The notes under the pieces: model-generated
Database searches by the model: none
Seen by the model: only the letters and a program-made list of their open reading frames with translations
Told to the model about the DNA's origin: nothing
In this document: positions 40,890 to 51,347 of the stretch, one piece after another
How the letters are laid out: every line of letters starts with the position of its first letter
Numbering within the stretch: the stretch's first letter is position 1
Position numbers and translations under genes: made by a program
IMG/VR virus record: IMGVR_UViG_3300033148_006964
Coordinates: 116,927-180,926 of that record
DNA length: 64,000 nucleotides
Source: a virus
Direction: 5' to 3' (one strand)

Positions 40890-42188
40890 TTAATCTTTTA
40901 TTAATCGAACCGAATGTCCACGTTTTCTATTATGTCTACCCAGGGTTAAAGCATTATGCTCAAATCTTAATCCTCGGGAACTATAAACAGGATATGGGTC
41001 AATAGTATTATCAGATGTCCACCAGTAACATTCTTCACGTTGACCTATAAAAGGTCCATAATATGTACGATAACCACATGGGACAGCTGAAAACCCACTA
41101 CTATTATTTAGTGATGGATTATAACCTGGTGTACCTTCATAAGACGATAAATCCCACCCATATTCTATGGCAAGAGATTGCGCCATTCTGTTATATATTG
41201 TTGTTCCGTCATAGTTGTAACCGTTAGTCATTAAATATTCTTCCAATTCTGTCCATTCAGCGATTGTTGGTACGTGCCATCCAATTGGAGCAAGTTTACT
41301 TGTATTTACAACATACCAGTTATATAATACCGAATTTTGTTTCAAGCGTCTTCCTGCATCTGAAGAAGGATTAGTATCGTTATCATAAAAACAGTAGGCG
41401 CCATCATGTGTTCGTGATGTCTGTTCCCACCATAACGAATCATTAGTAATATAAGGTATAGGAGTGCCATCGTTATAATGTGTTACGCGAAGATTTTCTA
41501 CACTCCATTCTTGATTACCTATAACAATTGTTTTGTATATATTACTATCAATATCAATAAGTCGTGGAATGATTGATAATACAATTTTTATATATTGATT
41601 ATATGAATAAAGAGCAATTTTTTTTGGTTTATAATTAGTAGCTTCAACTCTAAGAGTGTCAATAGCATCAATCATTTTTTTTGATAAATGTTTTATATTA
41701 GTATTATTACTGATTTGAAAAACGTTATTTAAAATATTTGTTTTAAACGCATAAGATTGACTACCAATTTTTATACAAACAATATATATACCATTTGCAA
41801 TATCAGTAAATATTGGTATATGATGAGTCCCTGTTTGTAAGTTTAAAATATCAACGCTTAAGACTTTAATGCCTTGAACATTATATGTTTTAATTGAAAC
41901 ACATTCTTTTTTATCAATTGTTATTACCGCAATATTTTTATCTATTTTGATAATATGTTTTGGTAAAAGTTCTTTTTGTGTTTCAATAATCGTTATATAA
42001 TCAATGATCTCAAAATAACCGACTTCATTAGTCGTATCAGAGAATGGTCCTTGATCGAGACTAATATATGCATTTTGAATAGGTAAATCTGTATCTTCTG
42101 CTATGACATTACCAGTAAGCGTAACATGTGTTGACTGTGCTGCATATACTAATAATAATATAAGTATTTTAGTAAGAATTGTTTTCAC
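40890..42188 (-). CDS. Secreted FISUMP-domain protein
   Basis: 432 residues. Signal peptide (about 1-18, ending YAAQS), a carboxypeptidase-regulatory-like strand region (VTLTGNVIAEDTDLPIQNAY), a linker domain with TGTHHIPIFTDIANGIYIVCI, then from ~215 the Fibrobacter succinogenes major paralogous domain: IYKTIVIGNQEWSVENLRV, YNWYVVN, GWHVPTIAEWTELEEYL, NNSSGFSAVPCGYR, CYWWTSD and GHSVRLI. Such domains are abundant on Fibrobacter and Bacteroidota surfaces. In a phage it may be a receptor mimic, adhesion or surface-modifying factor. Own promoter g, 47 bp upstream. Confidence 0.8.
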   Translation of the reverse strand: MKTILTKILILLLVYAAQSTHVTLTGNVIAEDTDLPIQNAYISLDQGPFSDTTNEVGYFEIIDYITIIETQKELLPKHIIKIDKNIAVITIDKKECVSIKTYNVQGIKVLSVDILNLQTGTHHIPIFTDIANGIYIVCIKIGSQSYAFKTNILNNVFQISNNTNIKHLSKKMIDAIDTLRVEATNYKPKKIALYSYNQYIKIVLSIIPRLIDIDSNIYKTIVIGNQEWSVENLRVTHYNDGTPIPYITNDSLWWEQTSRTHDGAYCFYDNDTNPSSDAGRRLKQNSVLYNWYVVNTSKLAPIGWHVPTIAEWTELEEYLMTNGYNYDGTTIYNRMAQSLAIEYGWDLSSYEGTPGYNPSLNNSSGFSAVPCGYRTYYGPFIGQREECYWWTSDNTIDPYPVYSSRGLRFEHNALTLGRHNRKRGHSVRLIKD

Positions 42189-42234
42189 AATATTCTCCTT
42201 TAAGTTATTAATTGGAATTATTAAAATCTACATA

Positions 42235-42266
42235 ATAGTTATTCCATGATTGGTATGATTATAACA
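42235..42266 (-). promoter_or_regulatory. Promoter-like element (copy g)
   Basis: TGTTAT, 14 bp, TGGAATAACTAT then TATGTAGATTTTAATA; nearly identical to copy f over ~50 bp. Confidence 0.75.
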
Positions 42267-42314
42267 AGAATATACGATAGATAAAAAAAATAGATATTTT
42301 TTTGTTAAAATAAA

Positions 42315-42386
42315 AGTGGTGAGAGAGGTTAATCAAGTCTCTTTTAACCATAAGCTCTATTAGCTTAGGTCCTAGAACTCACCACT
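42315..42386 (-). terminator. 72-nt branched terminator-like element
   Basis: AGTGGTGAG/CTCACCACT closing stem, inner GGTTA/TAACC and AAGCT/AGCTT hairpins, TTTATTTT after it on the minus strand. Ends the 42412-43008 transcript just before promoter g. Confidence 0.6.
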
Positions 42387-42411
42387 AAAATATTGTTAAA
42401 GGTTAATTTTT

Positions 42412-43008
42412 TTAAATTTCCATATCATCAATTAGTCTTGATAGCTCATCAGGATCAGGAATAGTATCTCTGAAAGTTTCCAGGTCCTCGGGGTTGTGAC
42501 CTAAATCTCTCCAGATATCAGCTCCCAAACTTAATCTTTTTTCGGCAGACTTTAGTTGTCCAGGAACGATAGACATATAATTAATTGCATCGCCCTCATT
42601 CATGCCTTCTCGAATTATAAAATGGGTACTTGGAGAACATAGAATATGTTTATGTTCATTTGGTTCAATTCCATTAAATGATTCCTTTAGAGCATATAAT
42701 GGCGCAGGAGTTGCTTTTCTTTCACGGTCAGTTGTAATAATGTTTTGGCTATAGAAGTCATTTCTTTCTCTTCTATTTCCAATGTTAGTCATTCTGACCA
42801 GATTTCTTATAACCATTTTATTGTATGTTCTTTCTACAAGAAAAAACAAAGCAAACCCACCGTCGAAATTAGATAGTAGTTCCATATGCTGTTGGCTGGT
42901 ACGTCTTGGGAACCGTCTTACATTGCCTGCAAATTTGTTCATGACATTAGGACGTATTAAATTCCTATAATCATATAATAATCGTATATCTGAAGCTGAT
43001 GTGTTCAT
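42412..43008 (-). CDS. Hypothetical protein
   Basis: 198 residues from MNTSASDIRLLYDYRN after GGAGGAAATTTC; ATGA overlap with the upstream stop. Arg-rich first half (KFAGNVRRFPRRTSQ), acidic end. Function unknown; coupled to the zinc-repeat protein. Confidence 0.6.
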   Translation of the reverse strand: MNTSASDIRLLYDYRNLIRPNVMNKFAGNVRRFPRRTSQQHMELLSNFDGGFALFFLVERTYNKMVIRNLVRMTNIGNRRERNDFYSQNIITTDRERKATPAPLYALKESFNGIEPNEHKHILCSPSTHFIIREGMNEGDAINYMSIVPGQLKSAEKRLSLGADIWRDLGHNPEDLETFRDTIPDPDELSRLIDDMEI

Positions 43009-44579
43009 GAAATTTCCTCCATTATTGGTTTGATGGAATAACTTTTTACACCACGAGGAAGCCGTGTAAAAATATCCCAACCTTTTTGTTTAAAGTATTT
43101 AAGATTGTCTATAAAGATGTTTTTAAATATAGACATTGATATATCCGCATTAGTCTCTTTTACAAAAGACATATACCATCGAGTCAGATTACCGTGGATT
43201 TCATTAGGGCCAGCTTTGTATCCCAAATAATTAGTACTTGACAACTTAATAGGAACGCTGTTTTTATATAAACTTTTAGCTTCATGTTCAATGAAATTAA
43301 TCATTTGAGAATCATATTTATGTTCTTTTCCTTTCTTTGGGTTAACACTAAGATCATCAATTCTTTTGTTAAGTCTGGCAATCTCTTTCTTTTGCACATT
43401 ATCTCTATCTACAAGTTTATCGAAATTTGCCTTAGCTACTTTTGCAAACTTATCAAATGTTGTAGAGAGCTTTTTATACTTCTTTTGAGATTCTAGAGAT
43501 TCTAGATATAGATCAAAAAGCTTTTGGCTTTTTTTTCTTTCTGAATCATCTTCTATGTAACCTTTAGGCATTTTTTTTGTAATATTATGGTGTATTTTTT
43601 TTAAATCATCCTCTGTTACATTGCCTCCAATCCACATATATTTACATTTTTTAATTTTTACTATATATTCAAGATCAATTAAAGCATAGAAAAATCTATA
43701 ATTATTTTTTGGGATTGGCAAAGAATAGATATTGTTATCATTGAAAAGGTTTTTTATTTTTTTTATTATTTTCTCAAATTCATCAGTTGATATCTTATGG
43801 CCACAGCAGACTTTACATGATCCATACCTTTTCCAAGAATACGCTTGTATTGGATATTCTCTTCCACAATCGCATTTAACTAGGAAATATCTTGCGGCGG
43901 TTTCTTTAGAATACCTTTCTTTGGCTTCTTCTTTGGAAAGATCCTTGATATAGGTGAGTTTTTTGTATCTTTCTCCAATGTTGGGTATTATTATAGGGCT
44001 TCTTGGTGAAAGTGGACAATCTATAGAACATCCAAATCTTTTCTTATTTAAATTGGCTATTAATTTTATTGATGTTTTCCCACAGTCACATTTAACTTCA
44101 GCCATTGTCCTTTCTTTGTTTGCGGTATTTGCGTGAAGCATTTTAGTGATAACTAAAGGACCAATTCGTACTCCTACTTTATATTTAGATTTAATGCTAC
44201 ATGTTTTGCTACAACATTCATCCTTTTTAACAGTAGTAGTTAATTTTTTTACAATTTTACCACAACGACACTTTACTTTAAATTGTCTAACGATAGCTCC
44301 AGATTTAAATATTTTTGGTTCAATTTCTCCTATCATAGTAAAATTACCAAATACTTGGCCTTTTTTATATATGGTCTTTTTTTTGAGGCTGCACTGTTTA
44401 CCACAATATTCATGGGTCTTAATATTGTGAGGTGATTTTTTTACAATTTTACCGCAACGACATTTTATTTTAAATTGTCTAACATTGGACCAAAGTTTAG
44501 ATATTTTTAGTTCAACTTCTTCTATTATGGTAAAATTACCAAACACTTGGCCCTTTTTATATATAATTCTTTTACTCAT
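43005..44579 (-). CDS. Protein with four CxCG zinc repeats
   Basis: 524 residues from MSKRIIYKKGQVFG. Four repeats of ~70 residues, each with GxxFGxxTIIxE, KCRCGK or KCDCG, and a later Cys pair. Repeats 1 and 2 are nearly the same, 3 and 4 diverged. The rest is helical with a coiled coil at ~400-430. Similar CxCG modules occur with phage homing-type and DNA-binding proteins; I see no nuclease motif. Promoter copy h lies 44 bp upstream. Confidence 0.65.
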   Translation of the reverse strand: MSKRIIYKKGQVFGNFTIIEEVELKISKLWSNVRQFKIKCRCGKIVKKSPHNIKTHEYCGKQCSLKKKTIYKKGQVFGNFTMIGEIEPKIFKSGAIVRQFKVKCRCGKIVKKLTTTVKKDECCSKTCSIKSKYKVGVRIGPLVITKMLHANTANKERTMAEVKCDCGKTSIKLIANLNKKRFGCSIDCPLSPRSPIIIPNIGERYKKLTYIKDLSKEEAKERYSKETAARYFLVKCDCGREYPIQAYSWKRYGSCKVCCGHKISTDEFEKIIKKIKNLFNDNNIYSLPIPKNNYRFFYALIDLEYIVKIKKCKYMWIGGNVTEDDLKKIHHNITKKMPKGYIEDDSERKKSQKLFDLYLESLESQKKYKKLSTTFDKFAKVAKANFDKLVDRDNVQKKEIARLNKRIDDLSVNPKKGKEHKYDSQMINFIEHEAKSLYKNSVPIKLSSTNYLGYKAGPNEIHGNLTRWYMSFVKETNADISMSIFKNIFIDNLKYFKQKGWDIFTRLPRGVKSYSIKPIMEEIS

Positions 44580-44622
44580 ATTATACTCCTTATTTAAATA
44601 TTTAAGATTTATAATCCTCATA

Positions 44623-44654
44623 ATAGTTATGCCAGATTGTGGGTAATAATAACA
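44623..44654 (-). promoter_or_regulatory. Promoter-like element (copy h)
   Basis: TGTTAT, 14 bp, TGGCATAACTAT on the minus strand; first gene starts at 44579, confirming that start over the longer frame. Confidence 0.75.
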
Positions 44655-44704
44655 CTTCTTAATAGCTAAAAAAACGTAATACATTATACATATTGATATT
44701 TAAG

Positions 44705-44733
44705 TTGCTTAATGCTATATTATGTATTATAAC
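44705..44733 (+). promoter_or_regulatory. Possible plus-strand promoter for the polymerase gene
   Basis: TTGCTT, 17 bp, TATAAC about 25 bp before the ATG. Different from the minus-strand element family. Weak match only. Confidence 0.35.
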
Positions 44734-44757
44734 CTTGATACATATTTGGGGTAATCA

Positions 44758-47700
44758 ATGCCAATTAAGAGTGATCAAAAGATATTAAGACAATTAGAAA
44801 AGATGGAAACATCTGCACGAAATAATGTGTTGATGAATACAACAGTAGCTGATACTGTGAGTAAAATCCTTAATTCTGTTGAAGATGATGACATAAAACT
44901 TAATGTTAATAAGGTATGGATAGAGAAGAAACATGATAATAGAAATATCCAGGATCAGCAAGATGTAAGAAATAAAGGTCAGGTTTGGAGCAATGAACTT
45001 AGGGCAGATCTTTCTCTTGTTGATAAGGAATCAAATAAAGTTGTCGATCACATTACTAACATAAAAGTTGCCACTATTCCTAAACTCACTGATAGAAACA
45101 CCTATCTTATTAAAGGTAATGAATACCAATTTACTAAACAGTCAAGATTGAAGCCTGGAGTTTATACTAAAGAGCAAACTAATGGTGAGATCAGTTCTTT
45201 TTTTAATGTAGATAAGACTATTGATTTTGATCGTGGATTTAACAATAATTTTAAAATTAATTTTGAACCTGAACGTAAACGTTTTATCATGCAGTATGGT
45301 AGTAAAAGAGTTCCATTGATAAATGCTTTAAAAGCAGTTGGTGTTACTAAAAAAGAACTTGTAGAGAAGTGGGGCCAGGATGTTTATGACGCTAATGCTA
45401 AAGCTTTTGATAAACATGAGAATAGAGATCAGCAAAAATTATATAATGCTATATTTGGTTTTTTGCCAGGAAGTGATCTTACTGATGATCAAGTAAGGAC
45501 AGAAATTAAAGATAGACTTTTTGCTACTAAGCTCGATCCAGATACTACGAAAATAACTTTAGGCAAAGCATATAAAAATGTAGGGAAAGCTCCAATCCTT
45601 GATGCCTCTAAGAAGATCATAGATATCCATCGTGGAGATGTTGAAGGTGATGACCGAGAGTCGCTCATCTTCAAATCTTTTTATGATGTTGAAGATCATA
45701 TCAGAGAGAAGCTCGTTAAGAACAGTAATAAGATTATGTTTAATATGAAATATAAGCTTAAGAAGAATAAAGCAATAAATAAATCATTAAGCTCTCAAAG
45801 TTTTGATCCTTTTATTGTAGGAACTCTTACTAATAGCCAATTGTCCAATCCTCCCACTCAAACAAATCCTATGTCTATTATTGGAGAAACAAGTAAGATG
45901 ACAGTAATGGGAGAAGGTGGTATTGGAACTACTAATGCAATTACGAATGATGTTCGGGAAATATCTAATAGTGAAGCTGGCTTTATAGACCCGCTACATA
46001 CTCCGGAAGGAGGCTCTATTGGAGTTGCCGTTCATCATACTGCAGGTACAATTAAAGTTGGTAATGATATTTATAGTAAGTTTATAAACAAAAAAGGCGA
46101 AAAAATGTTGTTAAGGCCTGTTGATGTTTATGATAGAAATATATCATTTCCAGATCAATTTATTGAAACTGATAAAGGGTTGAAGCCTAAATCTGCTAAA
46201 GTAAAAGTTATTCGTAGAGGTAAGTTAGCTGAAATTGCTGCAAATAAAGTAGATGCTGTAATAAATAGTTCAGTTAATATGTTTGATACATCTGCTAATT
46301 CAATTCCTTTTCTTGATTCAATCCAGGGTAATAGAGGTTTAACTGCTTCTAAAATGCAGGAACAGGCTTTATCTTTAACTAATCGTGATAAACCTATGTT
46401 TAATATTGTGGATAAATCAGGTACAAGTATTGGTGAAACACTTGGAACTCTTATTGCTATTCCAAAATCTTCTATTAATGGGGAAGTAGTTGATATAACT
46501 GATAATGAAATAGTTGTTGCAGATAAAAAAGGTAAAAAGCATATTTCACAGTTATATAATAACTTTTCTCTTAATTCAGAAAGTTTTTTACATAATAGGC
46601 CAATAGTAAAAATTGGCGATTCTGTTAAGAAAGATCAAATTCTTGCTGATAATAATTATACAAGAGATGGTCAAATGTCATTAGGCGCTAATCTTCGAGT
46701 TGCTTATTTGCCATATAAAGGTTATAACTTTGAGGATTCAGCGATTATGTCAGAGAGTGGTGCTAAGAAACTTACTTCACAACATATATATGATCATAAA
46801 GCCAAAAGATCTGCTAATGGTGTTTTTTCGAAATCGAAATATAAAGCTTACTATCCTGAAGAGTTGAACGCTAAACAGGCAGCAAAATTAGATAAAGAAG
46901 GTGTAGCTAAGATTGGTCAGGTTTTAGAACGTGACGATACAGTTGTAGCTTATATGGAACAAAAAGCTCCTACGGCTGATGATTTGGCCGTTGGACGGTT
47001 AGATAAACAGTTACGTAGAGATATGGCTAATGATGCTATAAAGTGGGATAACGATGTCCCAGGGGTGGTTACAGGAGTTAAGAAACATGGTAATAGTGTT
47101 ATAGTTAGTGTAAAAGCAGAAGAGCCACTTAAGGTTGCGGATAAGATATCCGGGTTACATGGTAATAAACATATTATTTCTAAGATAATTCCAGATGAAG
47201 AAATGCCTTTTAATCCTGTTACTGGGAAATATATTGATCTTACAATGAGTCCTATTGGAGTATCAAATAGAATAAATACTTCGCAGTTACTTGAGAATGC
47301 TGCGGGTAAAATAGCTGAAAAAACAGGTGAACAGTTTAAAATACATAATTTTTCAGGTAAAGATAATACTGCTTATATTTTGAATGAATTAAAAAAAGTC
47401 GGGTTATCTGATAAAGATATACTTGTAGATCCGGAAACTAGAAAACCATTTATTAATCCTGTTGCTAATGGTATTTCTCATATACTTAAACTTGAACATA
47501 AAGTTGATCATAAGTATTCTGCCAGGTATCGAGATGGGTATGATTCTAATGAACAGGCTGCTACTGGTGGTAAAACGGGTGGTAAGAATATTGGACGTAT
47601 GGAGATGGCTGCTTTACTTGCTCGTGGTGCCAATGAAAATCTTAGAGAGATGTTTAATATTAAAGGACAAGAGAATACTGAGTATTGGAAAGCTATGGAG

Positions 47701-50700
47701 ACAGGGCAGTCTTTACCACCTCCAAAAAAGGCTTTTGTCTGGGATAAGATGTTATCGATGATGGCTGGTGCTGGTATAGATGTAGAACAAAAAGGTAAAA
47801 CATTTACATTAAAACCTATGACTGACGATGAAATCGTAAAAAAGTCAGCTGGGGAATTAAAGAGGCCGCATGAGACTTATCGTAAAAAAGATCTTATGCC
47901 TATGAGAGAAGGATTATTTGATCCGATTAAAGCTGGCGGTATGTATGGTGAGCACTATACTCACTTTAAACTTCCAGAGAAGATACTTAATCCTATTACT
48001 GCTTCGGCTACAGGTGTTCTTATTGATAAGACATCTACAGAACTTGATAATATTATTAATGGTAGATCATTTATTAATAAGACAACAGGTAAGACTGTAG
48101 AGCCTGGATCTCTTAATGCTATTTCTGGTGGACCTGCTATTGAGAACTTATTAAGTAGGGTTAGTGTTGATGAGGATTTGAAGCAAGCAAAGATGATAGC
48201 TGAGAATTCTAATAACTCAACTGTAATAGAAAAGATGCGTCGAAAGATAAAATATTTAAGGTCATTTAAAGAAAAAGGTATGAAGCCTACTGATTATATG
48301 ATAGAGAATGTTTTAGTTACTCCATCTAAATATAGGCCTATGTTTACTATGGGGACGGAAAAGACTGTTATCATGTCAGATATTAATGAGCTTTATCAAC
48401 AAACAGCTCATAGTGCGCAGGCTTTTAGGGCGGCTAAAAAAGATCTTGATGAGAATGTTAAGAATGAAGATATTAAAAATCTTACACTTGCTGAGATAAG
48501 AGGACAGATATATCAGGATGCAAAAGCAGTTGCAGGATTACAAGAACCTACTTCTTATCTTCATCGAGTAAAAAATAAAAAAGGTTATATAACTCAAATA
48601 GATGGCGGTCAAAAGAAACAAACTAAAGAAGGTTTTTTTCAGGATAAAGTCATGGAGCGTAGGCAGGATCTTGTTGGTAGATCTACTATTATACTTAATC
48701 CTGATCTTGGTGGAGATAATATAGGTATTCCTAAAACTATGGCTACTGAAATATTTAGACCTTTTATAATGAGTAAACTTGTAAGTTGGGGTTATCCTCC
48801 ATTAGAAGCACAGAAGCAAATAAAAGATAAGACTAAAGTGTTTGAAAGAGCTCGTCAGGTAGTTACTGATGATAGATTAGTTATTGCAAATAGAGCGCCT
48901 ACACTTCATAGATGGAACATGACTGCATTTAAGCCTAAGCTTACAGATGGTAAGTCTGTAGAGGTCCCGGCGGTTGTAGTTACTAAGAACTTTTCAGGAG
49001 ATTATGATGGAGACGCTTTCACCATTCATACTCCAGTAAGTCAAGCTGCACTTAAAGAAGCAGAGAAGATGAAACCTTCTGCCAGTATGCTTAAGACCGG
49101 TTATGATACAGTTCTTAATGCTCCTTCTATGGATGCTATTGTAGGTTCATGGCTTGTTTCTAAAGGTATGGGTGGCAATACTATTTCTAAGAAATTTAAG
49201 AATGTTGATGAAGCTAAATATGCATTTGATAACCATAATATTAAGTATAGTGATATGGTTACTATAAATAGTCGCAAAGCTCCTTTTGGTATGCATGCTA
49301 TAAATTCAGTAGTTCCTGAAGATTCTAAGCGTTGGGATGTTGAGCTTGATAAAGATAATGTTGATGATTGGATTCATGATGTAACTAAGAAACATAATGG
49401 TAAACTTGCACTTAATCTTGCTGATAAAGTTAAAGAAATAGGTAATAATTATTCAACAACATTTGGATTTACTCTTGGTGTATCTGATACAGTTGTGGAT
49501 AAAGATATTCGTGATAAAGCCATAAGTCAGGCTAAGAAAAAATCAAAAAGTGGATCTCCTGATTCTATTATTAAAGCTTATTATAATGAACGTGAAAGTG
49601 CACAAAAGGCTCTTGAAAAGAAACATGGTATTAAAACAATGCTTGGTATCGGTATAAAATCAGGTGGAAGTAAAGGCATTGGAAATACAGCTGCCATTAC
49701 ACTTATGCCAGGTATAGTTACAGATGCAAGTGATAGACCTATTCCAATACCAATAACTAAGTCTTATTCAGAAGGTCTTGATACTTTCGGTTACTGGACG
49801 GCTGCTCAAGGTGCTCGTGGTGGAAATATTAAGAAATCAGTTTCTTCTTTTAAACCTGGATGGTTAACTAAAGATCTTATGAATTCTATTTATGATACGA
49901 AGATCTATACAGACGATCCTACGGATACAGAAGGTCTTGAACAGGATATTTCTAATCGGAAAGCTATAACTAATCGTTATCTAGCTCAAGATGTTAAAAA
50001 TACTAAAGGTAAGATAATAGCTAAAAGAAATGATTTAATTGATAGTGATGTAGTTAATAAATTAAATCAACGGGGTATAAAGAAAGTATTTGTACAATCG
50101 CCGATCACTGACCCAACGCCAGGTGATGGGTTTTCAGGATACTCATATGGATTGGATTATGATGGTAAACGTCCGCAACGTGGAGATAATATAGGTGTTA
50201 TATCTGCACATACAATCACAGAACCTTCTCTTAATTTAGCTATGAAGGCTTTTCATACTGGTGGTGCTATGGAAGCTGGGGAAAAGGGTAAAGGGACTTT
50301 ATTTGATAGGTTATGGGATACAGTTCATTTTACTAAGAACGTTCCAGATAAAGCTACAATGTCCAGTATGAATGGTGTTGTATCAAATGTTAATAAATCT
50401 TCTGTTGGTGGGTGGGATGTTGTATTATCAGATGGTAAAAATGAAGAAGTACGATATATTGATCCACGTAATAAACTTATAGTAAATCAGGGCCAATCTA
50501 TTAAAGCTGGTGACATGTTATCAACAGGAACGCCAAGTGTTCATGATGTTTTAAAGTATAAAGGTATGAGACAAGCTCAGAAGTTTCTTGTTGGCGAAAT
50601 AGATAAGATCAATGATGGTAAACTTGATTCAAGGGATATAGAAACAATAGTACGTGGTATATCTAATACGACCAGGGTAACAGATCCTGGTTCAAGTACT

Positions 50701-51102
50701 TATGTTAAAGGTGATGTTGCTCCTCTTACTACTATAGATTATTACAATAAGAATAATCTTAAAGAAGAGGATGTTTCAGATACTGAAGGGGATCATTTAG
50801 CTCAGGGATACGATAAGTATAATTCGGGGATAAAGATAACTAAGAATATGATGAATGATTTTGCCAAGCAGGGTTTAAAGAGGATAAAGGTTCGCAAAGA
50901 TAAGATTAAACATGATCCTTTCCTCACCCCTGCAGGCATAGCGGCTAAAGCGGCATCCAGTGAAGATTGGATAGCACGTTTAGCTCATAATAGAGTAAGG
51001 AAGGTATTACAAGAAGGGACGACTCAGGGTTGGAAGAGTACATTAGATCCAATTAAGGGACATCCTATTTCAAACTATGTGGCAGGAGGCTACTCGTGGT
51101 AG
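44758..51102 (+). CDS. rpoBC-like: Single-chain fused RNA polymerase beta-beta' subunit
   Basis: 2114 residues without interruption. Beta half: HTPEGGSIGV (~413), GANLRVAYLPYKGYNFEDSA (~641), LHGNKHIISKI (~800), GKNIGRMEM (~942). Beta' half from ~1050: RPMFTMG, MERRQDLVGRS, NRAPTLHRWN, the catalytic loop NFSGDYDGDAF (Asp1415, 1417, 1419), bridge-helix region AAQGARGG (~1680) and trigger-loop AMKAFHTGG (~1829). The order and motifs are those of cellular RNAP, not the split phiKZ type or the crAss/YonO type. The beta' zinc-ribbon Cys are missing. Natural cellular fusions are near 2890 residues, so this is a reduced core. No alpha, omega or sigma gene in the window. Confidence 0.93.
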   Translation: MPIKSDQKILRQLEKMETSARNNVLMNTTVADTVSKILNSVEDDDIKLNVNKVWIEKKHDNRNIQDQQDVRNKGQVWSNELRADLSLVDKESNKVVDHITNIKVATIPKLTDRNTYLIKGNEYQFTKQSRLKPGVYTKEQTNGEISSFFNVDKTIDFDRGFNNNFKINFEPERKRFIMQYGSKRVPLINALKAVGVTKKELVEKWGQDVYDANAKAFDKHENRDQQKLYNAIFGFLPGSDLTDDQVRTEIKDRLFATKLDPDTTKITLGKAYKNVGKAPILDASKKIIDIHRGDVEGDDRESLIFKSFYDVEDHIREKLVKNSNKIMFNMKYKLKKNKAINKSLSSQSFDPFIVGTLTNSQLSNPPTQTNPMSIIGETSKMTVMGEGGIGTTNAITNDVREISNSEAGFIDPLHTPEGGSIGVAVHHTAGTIKVGNDIYSKFINKKGEKMLLRPVDVYDRNISFPDQFIETDKGLKPKSAKVKVIRRGKLAEIAANKVDAVINSSVNMFDTSANSIPFLDSIQGNRGLTASKMQEQALSLTNRDKPMFNIVDKSGTSIGETLGTLIAIPKSSINGEVVDITDNEIVVADKKGKKHISQLYNNFSLNSESFLHNRPIVKIGDSVKKDQILADNNYTRDGQMSLGANLRVAYLPYKGYNFEDSAIMSESGAKKLTSQHIYDHKAKRSANGVFSKSKYKAYYPEELNAKQAAKLDKEGVAKIGQVLERDDTVVAYMEQKAPTADDLAVGRLDKQLRRDMANDAIKWDNDVPGVVTGVKKHGNSVIVSVKAEEPLKVADKISGLHGNKHIISKIIPDEEMPFNPVTGKYIDLTMSPIGVSNRINTSQLLENAAGKIAEKTGEQFKIHNFSGKDNTAYILNELKKVGLSDKDILVDPETRKPFINPVANGISHILKLEHKVDHKYSARYRDGYDSNEQAATGGKTGGKNIGRMEMAALLARGANENLREMFNIKGQENTEYWKAMETGQSLPPPKKAFVWDKMLSMMAGAGIDVEQKGKTFTLKPMTDDEIVKKSAGELKRPHETYRKKDLMPMREGLFDPIKAGGMYGEHYTHFKLPEKILNPITASATGVLIDKTSTELDNIINGRSFINKTTGKTVEPGSLNAISGGPAIENLLSRVSVDEDLKQAKMIAENSNNSTVIEKMRRKIKYLRSFKEKGMKPTDYMIENVLVTPSKYRPMFTMGTEKTVIMSDINELYQQTAHSAQAFRAAKKDLDENVKNEDIKNLTLAEIRGQIYQDAKAVAGLQEPTSYLHRVKNKKGYITQIDGGQKKQTKEGFFQDKVMERRQDLVGRSTIILNPDLGGDNIGIPKTMATEIFRPFIMSKLVSWGYPPLEAQKQIKDKTKVFERARQVVTDDRLVIANRAPTLHRWNMTAFKPKLTDGKSVEVPAVVVTKNFSGDYDGDAFTIHTPVSQAALKEAEKMKPSASMLKTGYDTVLNAPSMDAIVGSWLVSKGMGGNTISKKFKNVDEAKYAFDNHNIKYSDMVTINSRKAPFGMHAINSVVPEDSKRWDVELDKDNVDDWIHDVTKKHNGKLALNLADKVKEIGNNYSTTFGFTLGVSDTVVDKDIRDKAISQAKKKSKSGSPDSIIKAYYNERESAQKALEKKHGIKTMLGIGIKSGGSKGIGNTAAITLMPGIVTDASDRPIPIPITKSYSEGLDTFGYWTAAQGARGGNIKKSVSSFKPGWLTKDLMNSIYDTKIYTDDPTDTEGLEQDISNRKAITNRYLAQDVKNTKGKIIAKRNDLIDSDVVNKLNQRGIKKVFVQSPITDPTPGDGFSGYSYGLDYDGKRPQRGDNIGVISAHTITEPSLNLAMKAFHTGGAMEAGEKGKGTLFDRLWDTVHFTKNVPDKATMSSMNGVVSNVNKSSVGGWDVVLSDGKNEEVRYIDPRNKLIVNQGQSIKAGDMLSTGTPSVHDVLKYKGMRQAQKFLVGEIDKINDGKLDSRDIETIVRGISNTTRVTDPGSSTYVKGDVAPLTTIDYYNKNNLKEEDVSDTEGDHLAQGYDKYNSGIKITKNMMNDFAKQGLKRIKVRKDKIKHDPFLTPAGIAAKAASSEDWIARLAHNRVRKVLQEGTTQGWKSTLDPIKGHPISNYVAGGYSW

Positions 51103-51335
51103 ATAAACAAACTATATTAGAACAGATATATAAAGATTCATTTAATGATGAATTAGAGAAGATGTCTGGTATAGGTGAAATGATCGGTGCAGTTAAAGCA
51201 GCAAAAACAACTATACAGGGTAATAGACAAAATAAAAGAGTAATAAGGCAACAACGAAGACACGATCGTAATATTGGTAAAGGTAATAGCTCTGCTCGTT
51301 GGAAAGGGTTTGCATTACCTGGTACTGGAAATTAA
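51096..51335 (+). CDS. Tagged small protein 1
   Basis: 79 residues. N-terminal tag VDKQTILEQIYKDSFNDELE followed by KMSGIGEM, then a basic region (TTIQGNRQNKRVIRQQRR). Overlaps the polymerase stop by 7 bp. First member of the tag family. Confidence 0.65.
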   Translation: MVDKQTILEQIYKDSFNDELEKMSGIGEMIGAVKAAKTTIQGNRQNKRVIRQQRRHDRNIGKGNSSARWKGFALPGTGN

Positions 51336-51347
51336 TAAAGGAATATA

